Shown here: positions 52,118 through 60,444 of the stretch, piece after piece | Position numbering within the stretch: position 1 is the first letter of the stretch | Layout: the number at the start of each line of letters is the position of its first letter | Assembly (NCBI RefSeq): GCF_019264355.1 | Contig: NZ_JAHVAH010000001.1 | Span: 1-64,000 of the forward strand | Direction: 5' to 3' | Length of the DNA: 64,000 bases | From: Sphingomicrobium clamense | Lineage (GTDB): Bacteria > Pseudomonadota > Alphaproteobacteria > Sphingomonadales > Sphingomonadaceae | The notes under the pieces: generated by a model | Databases searched by the model: none | What the model was told of the DNA's origin: nothing | The model's input: the letters and a program-made list of their open reading frames with translations, nothing else | Translations under genes and position numbers: made by a program

Positions 52118-53047
52118 ATGGAGAACAGTCAATACGCGGCCGAAGCCCGCGACATGGTCAAGCGCTTCGACGGCAAGCTCGCGGTCGACGGCGTCAGCTT
52201 TTCGGTTCCCAGGGGTTCGATCTTCGGCTTTCTCGGCCCCAACGGCGCGGGCAAGACCACCAGCCTTCGCATGCTGCTGGGTATTATCGACCCCGACGAG
52301 GGCAGCCGCACGCTGCTGGGCGCCGACCAGCCGCTGACCGTCGCGCATGACGTCGGCTATCTCCCCGAAGAGCGCGGCCTCTACCCCGCCATGCCCGCCA
52401 AGGAGGCGATCGCCTTCATGGGCGCGCTGCGCGGCCTGCCGCTCAAGGAAGGGCGCGCGCGGGCAGTCGACCTGCTCGAAAATGCGGGGCTGGGCGAATG
52501 GACCGACAAGCCGATCCGCTCGCTGTCGAAGGGGATGGCGCAGACGGTGCAGCTGCTCGGCACGATCGTTCACGGTCCCAAATTGCTGATCCTCGACGAG
52601 CCCTTTTCGGGGCTCGATGCCATCAACCAGGGCAAGCTGGAAGACATGATTCGCGCGCAGGCAGAGAAAGGCACGACGGTCATCTTCTCGACCCACGTCA
52701 TCGCGCATGCCGAGCGCCTGTGCGAACAGGTGGCGATCATCGCCAAGGGCAAGATCGCCTTTGCCGGCGCGGTCGCCGAGGCGCGAGCGCGGCTCCGCCC
52801 CATCGTCAACCTACGAACCCGCGCCGACGAGGGCGCGTGGAAAGAGGCACTGCCCGCCGACGCGAAGAAGGTCGGGCACGAATATCATTTCGAATTGCCC
52901 GCGAGCGGTCCCGAACCGCTGCTGAAGGCGCTGATCGACGGCGGTGCGGGGATCGAGACACTCTCGATCGAGCGCCCGGGCCTGCATGACGCCTTTGTCG
53001 CTATCGCGGGCGAAGCCGCGGCGGCCGAGATGGAGGAAGGCAATTGA
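52118..53047 (+). CDS. ABC transporter ATPase, NatA-like
   Basis: A 309-residue ATPase. Walker A is GPNGAGKTTS, the signature region is SLSKGMAQTVQLLGTIVHGP (SKGM in place of SGGQ, as common in NatA-type proteins), Walker B is LLILDEPFSGLD, and the switch His is in IFSTHVIAHAE. The last about 90 residues are the C-terminal regulatory domain of the DUF4162 type. It overlaps the permease gene by four bases. NatAB-type systems export sodium or other small substrates. Confidence 0.9.
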   Translation: MENSQYAAEARDMVKRFDGKLAVDGVSFSVPRGSIFGFLGPNGAGKTTSLRMLLGIIDPDEGSRTLLGADQPLTVAHDVGYLPEERGLYPAMPAKEAIAFMGALRGLPLKEGRARAVDLLENAGLGEWTDKPIRSLSKGMAQTVQLLGTIVHGPKLLILDEPFSGLDAINQGKLEDMIRAQAEKGTTVIFSTHVIAHAERLCEQVAIIAKGKIAFAGAVAEARARLRPIVNLRTRADEGAWKEALPADAKKVGHEYHFELPASGPEPLLKALIDGGAGIETLSIERPGLHDAFVAIAGEAAAAEMEEGN

Positions 53048-54285
53048 CCCGCGCCGAACGTCTGCGCTGGACGTTGCGCTCGGCCTATACGGTCGGACGC
53101 CGCGACTTCATGGCGACAGTGATGAGCAAGGTGTTCCTGCTCTTCCTCCTCGCCCCGCTCTTCCCGCTTGCCGTCGGCCTCGCCTCGGGCAGCATGGGCG
53201 AACGGCTGGTCGAAAGCAGCGGACCGCCCAAGGTCGCGGTGGTTGCCGACGAAGAGAGCTTCGCCGCGCTCGAGGCGGCGCGCGAGCGACTGGGCCTCCT
53301 GGCCGGTGACCGTCCCTTCGTCGAGTTGGTGCGCTACGACGCGGCGGCCGACCCCGCGGCGCAGCGCGAGGCGCTGCTGGCGGCCGAGGACGACCCCGTC
53401 GTCGGCGTGCTCGAAGGCGGGCTGGAATCGCCCCATTATTATGGCGCGACCGAGGAAGACGGGCGTGTCGCGCGCACACTGGCGACCTTCGTCGAGACTG
53501 CGCGCCACAGCCTTGCGCAGGCGCCGCCCGAGCCCGCGCCCTTCCAGTTCACCTCGACCGAGCAGAGCGGCGGCACCACCTCCAAGATCCGCGAGCTGAT
53601 GGGGCTTGGCGGGCAGATGGTGATCTTCGTGCTCGTCCTGCTGCTCGCCGGCATGATCATGAGCCAGATGCTCGAGGAAAAAGGCAACAAGGTGATCGAG
53701 GTGCTTGCGAGCTCGATTCCCGTCGATGCAATCTTCCTCGGCAAATTGTTCGCCATGCTCGCCATCTCGCTGGTCGGGATCACCGTCTGGATCGGGGCGG
53801 GGATCGTCGGCATCTCGCTCTGGCTCGACGAGGGGTTGGCGGGCCTGCCGCCACCGCCCGCGGTCGGCTGGACCGCCTTTGTCGTCCTGCTCGTCGTCTA
53901 TTTCGCGATGAATTACCTCCTCATCGGCGCGGCCTTCCTCGGCATCGGGGCGCAGGCCTCGACCGTGCGCGAGGTGCAGACACTGTCGATGCCGATTTCG
54001 ATGGGACAGATCATCCTGCTGTTCGCGGCGCAGGCGATGATCGGCGCGCCCACCAGCACCGAGGCGATCGCGGCGGCGGTCTTCCCGTTGACCAGCCCGC
54101 TGGCGATGATCGCGTTCGCGACCCAGCGCCCCGAAATCTGGCCGCACCTCGCCGCGATCGCGTGGCAGGGGTTGTGGGTCGTGCTGATCCTCAAGCTCGC
54201 GGCGCGTTTCTTCCGGCGCAGCGTGATGAAATCGGGCCGCCCCTTCCGCTGGCCGTGGCAGAAGAAGGAAACGGCGCCCGTTTGA
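53044..54285 (+). CDS. ABC-2-type permease, NatB-like, copy 1
   Basis: A 413-residue permease: one N-terminal span (VFLLFLLAPLFPLAVGLASG), a periplasmic region of about 150 residues, and five C-terminal spans. The block MLEEKGNKVIEVLASSIPVD is the ABC-2 family hallmark. It is a clear paralogue of the next gene, with which it overlaps by four bases, and the two probably form a heterodimer with the ATPase upstream. Confidence 0.88.
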   Translation: MTRAERLRWTLRSAYTVGRRDFMATVMSKVFLLFLLAPLFPLAVGLASGSMGERLVESSGPPKVAVVADEESFAALEAARERLGLLAGDRPFVELVRYDAAADPAAQREALLAAEDDPVVGVLEGGLESPHYYGATEEDGRVARTLATFVETARHSLAQAPPEPAPFQFTSTEQSGGTTSKIRELMGLGGQMVIFVLVLLLAGMIMSQMLEEKGNKVIEVLASSIPVDAIFLGKLFAMLAISLVGITVWIGAGIVGISLWLDEGLAGLPPPPAVGWTAFVVLLVVYFAMNYLLIGAAFLGIGAQASTVREVQTLSMPISMGQIILLFAAQAMIGAPTSTEAIAAAVFPLTSPLAMIAFATQRPEIWPHLAAIAWQGLWVVLILKLAARFFRRSVMKSGRPFRWPWQKKETAPV

Positions 54286-55514
54286 GCCAGAAGCATCACG
54301 CCTCCTCGGTTCTCGAAGCCGCCTTCGTCATCGCCCGCCGCGACTATTCGGCGACGGTGCTGTCGAAGACCTTCCTCTTCTTCCTGATCGGGCCGATCTT
54401 CCCGCTGCTGCTGGGCATCGTGTTCGGGAGCATCGGCAGCCAGATCGCGCAGTCGGGGCAGACCCCGACCATCGCGGTGATCGGCAGCGAGAGCGAATTC
54501 GCATTGCTCCAAACCGCACGCGACCGCGCCGAGCCGTTCCTGTCCAACCAGGGGCTGACGCGCATCATCCACCGCCCGCCCGAGGACGATCGAGAAGAGC
54601 AGCGCCAGCGACTGCTCGCGGGCGACGATCCGCCGGTCGTCGCGGTGCTCGACGGCGGGCTCGACACGCCGACGCTCTACGGCTCGGTCAACGTCAACAC
54701 GCTGCCCGTGCGGCACATGGCGGGTTATCTGGAAAGCGCGCGGCAGTTGCGCGCCAACGCGCCGCCCGAGGCTGCCGAGTTGCAGCTCGTGTCGACCCAG
54801 CGGGTCAAGGGCGCGACCAACAACAACCGGATCAAGATCGCGCAGGCGGGGCAGTTCGGACTGTTCTTCATCACGCTGCTGCTCGCCACGATGCTGCTGT
54901 CGCAAATGCTCGAGGAGAAGGGCAACAAGGTCATCGAGGTGTTGGCGAGCGCGGTGCCGGTCGACGGTATCTTCATGGGCAAGTTGTTCGCCATGCTGGC
55001 GGTGTCGCTGACCGGCATCGTCATCTGGCTGGGCGGGTCGATCGGGCTGTTCTTCGCGCTGTCGAACGAGGGAATGGACGCGCTGCCGCCACCGCCCGCG
55101 GTCGGCTGGCCGGCTTTCTTCGCCTTCCTGCTGATCTATTTCGCGATGGGCTATTTGCTGATCGGCGCGGCATTTCTCGGCATCGGCGCGCAGGCCTCGA
55201 CCCCGCGACAGGTGCAGGTCATGTCGATGCCGGTGACCATGCTCCAGGTCATGCTGCTGTTCGCGGCGATGCAGGGGGTGGGCGATCCCTATGGTAGCGA
55301 GGCGATCTGGACCGCCATCTTCCCGCTGACCAGCCCGCTCGCGATGATCGCACGCGCCGCGCAGGTAAGCGACATCTGGCCCCACGTCGCGGCGATCGCG
55401 TGGCAGGCGCTGTGGATCGCGATCATCCTCAAAGTCGCCGCCCGCGCCTTCCGCAAGAGCGTGCTCAAGACGCGGACGCCCTGGCGCTGGCCGTGGTCGC
55501 GGGGGAAGGCCTAA
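54282..55514 (+). CDS. ABC-2-type permease, NatB-like, copy 2
   Basis: A 410-residue paralogue of the upstream permease, with MLEEKGNKVIEVLASAVPVD, FFALSNEGMDALPPPPAVGW and AAFLGIGAQASTPRQVQVMS closely matching copy 1. The start is TTG at 54282, overlapping the TGA of copy 1; the open frame upstream is inside copy 1 and is not used. Tandem duplication followed by divergence is the evident origin. The layout is again one N-terminal span, a periplasmic domain and five C-terminal spans. Confidence 0.87.
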   Translation: MSQKHHASSVLEAAFVIARRDYSATVLSKTFLFFLIGPIFPLLLGIVFGSIGSQIAQSGQTPTIAVIGSESEFALLQTARDRAEPFLSNQGLTRIIHRPPEDDREEQRQRLLAGDDPPVVAVLDGGLDTPTLYGSVNVNTLPVRHMAGYLESARQLRANAPPEAAELQLVSTQRVKGATNNNRIKIAQAGQFGLFFITLLLATMLLSQMLEEKGNKVIEVLASAVPVDGIFMGKLFAMLAVSLTGIVIWLGGSIGLFFALSNEGMDALPPPPAVGWPAFFAFLLIYFAMGYLLIGAAFLGIGAQASTPRQVQVMSMPVTMLQVMLLFAAMQGVGDPYGSEAIWTAIFPLTSPLAMIARAAQVSDIWPHVAAIAWQALWIAIILKVAARAFRKSVLKTRTPWRWPWSRGKA

Positions 55515-55515
55515 G

Positions 55516-55896
55516 CTACTCGCTCGGTGCGGGGCCGATCTGTGCCCAAAGTTCGATCTTGATGCCGTCGGGGTCGAGGATCCAGGCGAACTTGCCGTAG
55601 GGTTCGTCCTGGCGGCCCAGGATTTCCACGCCCTTTTCCTCCAGCTCTTTCTGGAAGGCATCGAGGTCGTCGACCCGGAAGTTGATCATGAAGCCGCGCG
55701 TGCCGGGGTCGAAATAGGTGACGTCGTCGGCGAAGCTCGACAGGAGCGAGAAGGGGTCGTCCTGGGGCTCGTCGCTCCAGCGGAAGACGGGGCCGTATTG
55801 GCCGCTCAGCCCGAGCACGTCCTTATACCATTTGGTCGCCGCCTCGACGTCCTTGCGCTTGACGAACACGCCGCCCAGTCCCGTGATCCCTGCCAT
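55516..55896 (-). CDS. VOC (glyoxalase/bleomycin resistance) family protein
   Basis: A 126-residue single vicinal-oxygen-chelate module with two beta-alpha-beta-beta-beta repeats (GVFVKRKDVEAATKWYKDVLG, then GFMINFRVDDLDAFQKELEEKG) and the terminal PYGKFAWILDPDGIKIELWA, which carries the metal-ligand Glu. The reaction is not predictable. It lies tail to tail with the ABC permease (one base between) and is divergent from the MATE gene. Confidence 0.88.
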   Translation of the reverse strand: MAGITGLGGVFVKRKDVEAATKWYKDVLGLSGQYGPVFRWSDEPQDDPFSLLSSFADDVTYFDPGTRGFMINFRVDDLDAFQKELEEKGVEILGRQDEPYGKFAWILDPDGIKIELWAQIGPAPSE

Positions 55897-55938
55897 ATCG
55901 CTTTCCCTCTGATGGTCGCGCTGCCATAGCTCAAAGCG

Positions 55939-57303
55939 ATGAGCCGCACCAACCCCGTCGCCCCACCGCCCGTCGACACGCGCGCCATCTGGGCGATTGC
56001 GATCCCCGCCATGCTGACCAATGTCGCCACCGCGCTGATCGGGCTGGGCGACATGTGGATCGTGGGACGGCTGGGCGACGCGCCGACGCAGGGCGCGGTC
56101 GATATCGGCGCGCGTCTGTTCGCGCTGCTGTTCGTCACGATGAATTTCCTCAAGACCGGCACCACCGGGCTCGTCGCGCAGGACGGAATGCGATCGGGGG
56201 TCGAGGCGCAGGCGCAGACGCTCGCGCGCGGGTTGGTCGTCGGGCTCGCGATCGCAGCGACGCTGATCGTGCTCAAACCCGTGCTCATGCCCTTCCTGCT
56301 CGCCATGCTGGGGGCGGAGGGCGAGGTGCTTGCCGCCGCGCGCGTCTATGCCGAGATCCGCTACTGGTCCGCGCCCGGCGTGATGGCCAACCTGGCACTG
56401 GTCGGCTTCCTCGTCGGCACGCGCCGGGTGAAGGCCGCGCTCACTATCGAGGTCGGCTACAACATCCTCAACGTCGCGCTCGGCTACTGGCTCGCCATCA
56501 CACAGGGAATGGGGATCGCGGGCATCGGCTGGTCCAGCTTCATTGCCGAATATGCCAAGCTCGCGGTGGTGCTCGCCTTCGTCCTCGCCACGCCCGCCGG
56601 ACGCCCCTTGCTCGCCGCGCTCAAGCGCCGCGCCACGGTGCGCTGGGCGAATTTGCGCCCCTTCCTTTCGGTCAATCGCGACCTGTTCCTGCGCACGCTG
56701 ATCCTCATCACCTCGCTCGCCGCGCTGACGCGGCTGGGTGCGGAGCGCGGGGCGGTCGTGCTGGCGGCCAACGGCATCCTATTCCAGCTCTTCACGCTCC
56801 AGGCGCTGTTGCTCGACGGGTTCGAAAATGCCGCGCAGGTGCTCAACGGAGAGCGCAAGGGCGCCGCCGACCGCGTCGGCTTCCTGCGCGTGACGGGCGC
56901 GATCATGAAGCGCGGCTTCATCGCAGCAACCCTGCTCTCGATCGCCAGCCTGCTGGTCCTCGCGCCCGTCATCTGGAGCTTTGCCGCCACCGAGGAAGTC
57001 GCCGCGACCGCCTTCACCTTCGCGCCGTGGCTGGTCTTCCTGCCCTTCGCGGGCGTCGCCAGCTTCATCTTCGACGGGGTGTTCGTGGGCGCCAGCTGGA
57101 CGCGCGCGCTGCTGCTCTCGATGCTCGGCGCGGCACTCCTCCTCGCCCTGTCGCTGTGGCTCACCTGGCCGCTGGGCAATAACGGGCTGTGGATCAGCTT
57201 CGCGCTGTTCCTCGCCGCGCGCGCCGCGATCCAGTGGGCGATGCTCCCCCGCCTCGCCGCGCGCATCGACGAGGACCCGGCCTTGCAAAGCGGAACCGCC
57301 TGA
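55939..57303 (+). CDS. MATE-family efflux transporter (DinF-like)
   Basis: A 454-residue transporter with 12 spans in two halves. The first span region (AIAIPAMLTNVATALIGLGDMWIVGRLGD) is the MATE hallmark, and LFVTMNFLKTGTTGLVAQ and the central NGILFQLFTLQALLLDGFENAAQVL point to the DinF branch. It expels organic cations or related compounds with proton or sodium uptake. The start is ATG at 55939. It is the third efflux-type system in the window. Confidence 0.9.
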   Translation: MSRTNPVAPPPVDTRAIWAIAIPAMLTNVATALIGLGDMWIVGRLGDAPTQGAVDIGARLFALLFVTMNFLKTGTTGLVAQDGMRSGVEAQAQTLARGLVVGLAIAATLIVLKPVLMPFLLAMLGAEGEVLAAARVYAEIRYWSAPGVMANLALVGFLVGTRRVKAALTIEVGYNILNVALGYWLAITQGMGIAGIGWSSFIAEYAKLAVVLAFVLATPAGRPLLAALKRRATVRWANLRPFLSVNRDLFLRTLILITSLAALTRLGAERGAVVLAANGILFQLFTLQALLLDGFENAAQVLNGERKGAADRVGFLRVTGAIMKRGFIAATLLSIASLLVLAPVIWSFAATEEVAATAFTFAPWLVFLPFAGVASFIFDGVFVGASWTRALLLSMLGAALLLALSLWLTWPLGNNGLWISFALFLAARAAIQWAMLPRLAARIDEDPALQSGTA

Positions 57304-57337
57304 CGCAGCCTCCGCCCGTCGACTATAGGAAGTTGCC

Positions 57338-58300
57338 TTGCGTCTCACCGTTCTCGCCGCTGCCCTGACAGGCCTCACGGTCGCAACGCCGGCCGCGGCA
57401 GCGCCTCCTGACAACGTCGAGCAGCAGCCCGGCCTCGACCTCTTCGATATCCGGACGAGCGAATGGGTCTCGCTCCACTTTTTCGCGTTTCACGCCGCGC
57501 GAGCGATGGAGGGTGGCGACTATGGGTATACGGCAGTTCCGCTGCGCCCCGAGGACGCCGCGCTACTGGAAAACCCGACCATCGCGGCCGAGTTCGCGCC
57601 CCTCGCCGAGGCCTATGCTCCACTATTAAAAGGACGCCTGTTTCGCGGCGGGCTTTTCAGCGTCGTCAAGGCGTTGACCGATCCCGATGCGATCGATCCC
57701 GAAATCCGCGCGCCCTTCGACGCCTTCATGCCGACCTATCGCCGCTATTTCTGGGCCCGCCATCGCGCGTTCGCGGAGTTGGCGAAGGCCGACCTCGAGG
57801 CCAAGTTGGCGGCTCATGGCCCTGCCTTGCTCGCCGCCACCGCAGCGGAACTCGATGCGACATGGGGTGATTCCGGCTATGTCGCCTACCTCTCGCCCTA
57901 CGTGAACTGGGCAGGTGCCTTTTCGAACGACAACATGCTGTTCTTCAGCGCCACCGACGAGAATTACAGCCGCCACCGGCTCGAGATGTTCGTCCACGAG
58001 ACCGCCCATGGCAGCCCGATCGGCGACACGATCGACCCCGCGGCAGAGGCGGCGCTGGCCGCGGCTGGTCTCGAGAACGACCGCTTCTGGCACTATCTGT
58101 TATTCTACGCGACGGGACGCGCCGCCAAGCGCGTGCTCGGCGACGACTATGCCACCTATATCGAGACGACCGGCCTACGCACCCACCGGGGCTCCAAGCC
58201 GTGGTACGACGCGCTCGAGGCCGTCTGGGACGAGCATGACACGCTCGAAGAGCGCGCGATTGCGGCAGCCGCGATGGTCGCGGCGCAGCAGGATCAGTGA
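57338..58300 (+). CDS. Secreted protein with an HEXXH motif, unrecognised family
   Basis: A 320-residue exported protein (signal LTVLAAALTGLTVATPAAAA). No family is recognised. Around residue 222, MFVHETAHGSPIGD contains HETAH, a match to the HEXXH zinc-protease core, preceded by YSRHRLE and followed by acidic helices with candidate third ligands (Glu and Asp in PAAEAALAAAGLENDRFW). The TTG at 57338 has AGGAAG five bases upstream. If it is a peptidase, it acts in the periplasm or outside. It overlaps the stop of the convergent LytTR gene by seven bases. Confidence 0.7.
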   Translation: MRLTVLAAALTGLTVATPAAAAPPDNVEQQPGLDLFDIRTSEWVSLHFFAFHAARAMEGGDYGYTAVPLRPEDAALLENPTIAAEFAPLAEAYAPLLKGRLFRGGLFSVVKALTDPDAIDPEIRAPFDAFMPTYRRYFWARHRAFAELAKADLEAKLAAHGPALLAATAAELDATWGDSGYVAYLSPYVNWAGAFSNDNMLFFSATDENYSRHRLEMFVHETAHGSPIGDTIDPAAEAALAAAGLENDRFWHYLLFYATGRAAKRVLGDDYATYIETTGLRTHRGSKPWYDALEAVWDEHDTLEERAIAAAAMVAAQQDQ

Positions 58301-59094
58301 ACGAAGCGCGCCACCACGTCGCGATAGGAGCGGCTGACTTTCACCTCGGCGCCTGAATCGAGCACCAGGAAACATTCGCCATTGGTGTGCGGCTTGACCT
58401 GTTTGACCTGGTCGAGATTGACGATGGTCGAGCGATGGACGCGCTGGAAGCGGCGCGGGTCGAGACGCTTTTCGAGGTCCTTCATCGTCTCGCGCAGGAT
58501 CAGCGTATTGTCGCCGGTCTGGATGCACATATAGTCGCCTGCGGCATCGATCCGCTCGATGTCCTCGACATCGACGCGGAAGATCTGGCCCTGGTCGCGG
58601 ATATTGATGACCTGCTCGTAGCGGCTGGCGGCGGGACGGTCGTTGCCGTCGGCCACGCTCTCGGCGACTTCGGGGGCATGTTCCTCGAGCGCGCTTTGCA
58701 GCTTCTCCGCCTTGCGGCTGGCGCCCTTTTCGGCAAGCCGTTCGCGTACGCGGTCGAGGGTGGCTGCTAGCCGGTCCTCGTCGACCGGTTTCATCAGGTA
58801 ATCGACCGCCTTGGCCTCGAACGCCTTGAGCGCATGCTCGCTATAGGCGGTGACGAAGACGAACAAAGGCGGCTCGACCTCCATCAGCCCGGAAATCACC
58901 GAAAATCCGTCAAACCCCGGCATCTGGATGTCGAGGAAGACGAGGTCGGGCTTGTGCGTCTTGACCGCGCGGATCGCCTCGCGGCCATTATTGGCGGTGG
59001 CGACGACCTCGACGTCGTCATGGGCGTCGAGACGCAGCTGCAGGCCCTGCGTGGCGAGCGGTTCGTCGTCGACGAGAATGGTGCGGATGGTCAT
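58294..59094 (-). CDS. LytTR-type response regulator
   Basis: A 266-residue regulator: receiver domain 1-125 (ILVDDEP acidic pocket, phospho-Asp in LVFLDIQMPG, VTAYSEHALKAFEAKAVDYLMKP) and LytTR DNA-binding domain about 160-266 (IFRVDVEDIERIDAAGDYMCI, RVHRSTIVNLDQVKQVKP, VSRSYRD). Its start overlaps the sensor kinase stop (ATGA-type), so they are a two-component pair. Targets are unknown. Confidence 0.93.
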   Translation of the reverse strand: MTIRTILVDDEPLATQGLQLRLDAHDDVEVVATANNGREAIRAVKTHKPDLVFLDIQMPGFDGFSVISGLMEVEPPLFVFVTAYSEHALKAFEAKAVDYLMKPVDEDRLAATLDRVRERLAEKGASRKAEKLQSALEEHAPEVAESVADGNDRPAASRYEQVINIRDQGQIFRVDVEDIERIDAAGDYMCIQTGDNTLILRETMKDLEKRLDPRRFQRVHRSTIVNLDQVKQVKPHTNGECFLVLDSGAEVKVSRSYRDVVARFVH

Positions 59095-60314
59095 GTGTTC
59101 GTGTCTTCCGTTTCGTAGGGTATTTCGAGGATAACGCTGAAACCCCCTTTATCGTTCTGTTTGGTGCGAAAACCGTGTGCCGGCCCATAGGCCTGCGCCA
59201 GTCGATCCTTGATGTTGACCAGCCCGACGCCGGTCGAATGGGTGGTGCCGTGGCCGCCCCCGCTGCCCGGCCCGCTGTCGGCGACCTCGATCCGCACGGC
59301 CTGCCCCTCCCGGCGCGCGGTGACCCAGATGTCGGCGCCTTCCTCCGACGGGGTCACGGCATATTTGATCGCATTTTCCATCAACGGCTGGAGCAGGAGC
59401 GAGGGAAGGCGCGCATTGACCGTGTCGGCGTCGATCCGGAAATGCGGGCGCAGCCGCTCCTCGAACCGCATCTTCTCGATGTCGAGATAGAGCTTCAACG
59501 TCTCGACTTCCTTGGCCAGCGGGACCTTTGCGGTCGGCTCGTTGACCAGCGTGTAGCGCAGGAAGCTGCTGAGCCGCGCGAGCATCGCATTGGCGCGCTC
59601 GACCTGCTTCAGGAGCACCAGCGTCGAGATGCTGTTCAGCGTGTTGAACAGGAAGTGCGGATTGAGCTGGTATCGCAGCATCGCCAGCTGTGCCGCCGAG
59701 GCCTGGCTTTCCAGCTTGGACCGCTGGTCGATCTGTTCCTCCAGCAGCAGATAATAGTTGATACCGTAATAGAGCGCCGACCAGGCCGCCAGCAGCGTGA
59801 AGTCGAGGCTGATCGCGGCGAGGTAGAGCACCGGATTGGGCTCGACATTGGGATTGACGAAGGTCGCGAGGCTCCACGTCTCGATGAAGGAAAAGGTCAG
59901 CGCCGCGACCAGCACGGTGACGAGCGTGGCGACCGCGGTCACCCCGACCTTCATCACGATCAGCCGGCGATAGAGCGAGGCCATCAAAAGGGTGATCGAA
60001 TAGCCGGTGGCGGTCAGCAGCAGGCAATGGACGACGAACATCGCGCCCATCGAGTTGGCGATGCCCGACAAAGAGCGCAGCAGGAAAAAGCCCGACCAGC
60101 CCAATGACTGGAGCAGCCAGAAGGCGCGATTCTTGTCGGCGAAGAAGGGCTCGTCGAGCCCGACGCCCTCGAGGATCGGCGCGGGCTTGCCGCCCTTCTG
60201 TTCGTCGACCTGGCGCACGAGCTTGGCGGGCGCTTCGCTGGGCACGGCCTCCCCGGGCTTCAGGCTGGAGACAGGTTCGCTGGCGATGATGGCCTTCCTT
60301 TCACGATCCAACAT
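59091..60314 (-). CDS. LytS/YehU-type sensor histidine kinase
   Basis: A 407-residue membrane kinase. Four spans lie at about residues 70-210 (FWLLQSLGWSGFFLLRSL, MFVVHCLLLTATGYSITLL, VTAVATLVTVLVAALTFSF, YLAAISLDFTLLAAWSALYY). A short coiled coil leads to the His_kinase motif QLNPHFLFNTLNSIS with the phospho-His, and an ATPase domain with LLLQPLMENAIKYAV. There is no extracytoplasmic sensor domain, so sensing is likely in the membrane. ATG 60314 is the start; the open frame upstream is not coding. Confidence 0.92.
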   Translation of the reverse strand: MLDRERKAIIASEPVSSLKPGEAVPSEAPAKLVRQVDEQKGGKPAPILEGVGLDEPFFADKNRAFWLLQSLGWSGFFLLRSLSGIANSMGAMFVVHCLLLTATGYSITLLMASLYRRLIVMKVGVTAVATLVTVLVAALTFSFIETWSLATFVNPNVEPNPVLYLAAISLDFTLLAAWSALYYGINYYLLLEEQIDQRSKLESQASAAQLAMLRYQLNPHFLFNTLNSISTLVLLKQVERANAMLARLSSFLRYTLVNEPTAKVPLAKEVETLKLYLDIEKMRFEERLRPHFRIDADTVNARLPSLLLQPLMENAIKYAVTPSEEGADIWVTARREGQAVRIEVADSGPGSGGGHGTTHSTGVGLVNIKDRLAQAYGPAHGFRTKQNDKGGFSVILEIPYETEDTNT

Positions 60315-60444
60315 AGTGTCGCGCACGCGCCGCGCATAGTGGTGGCGCACGGCGCACCGGGACGCTAGGGATCGGCGACGAAACGAATTGCCGTGGCGAC
60401 GGGTTGTCATCCTGTCGCTCCCGGCCGTGAATGGAGAAGTACAC

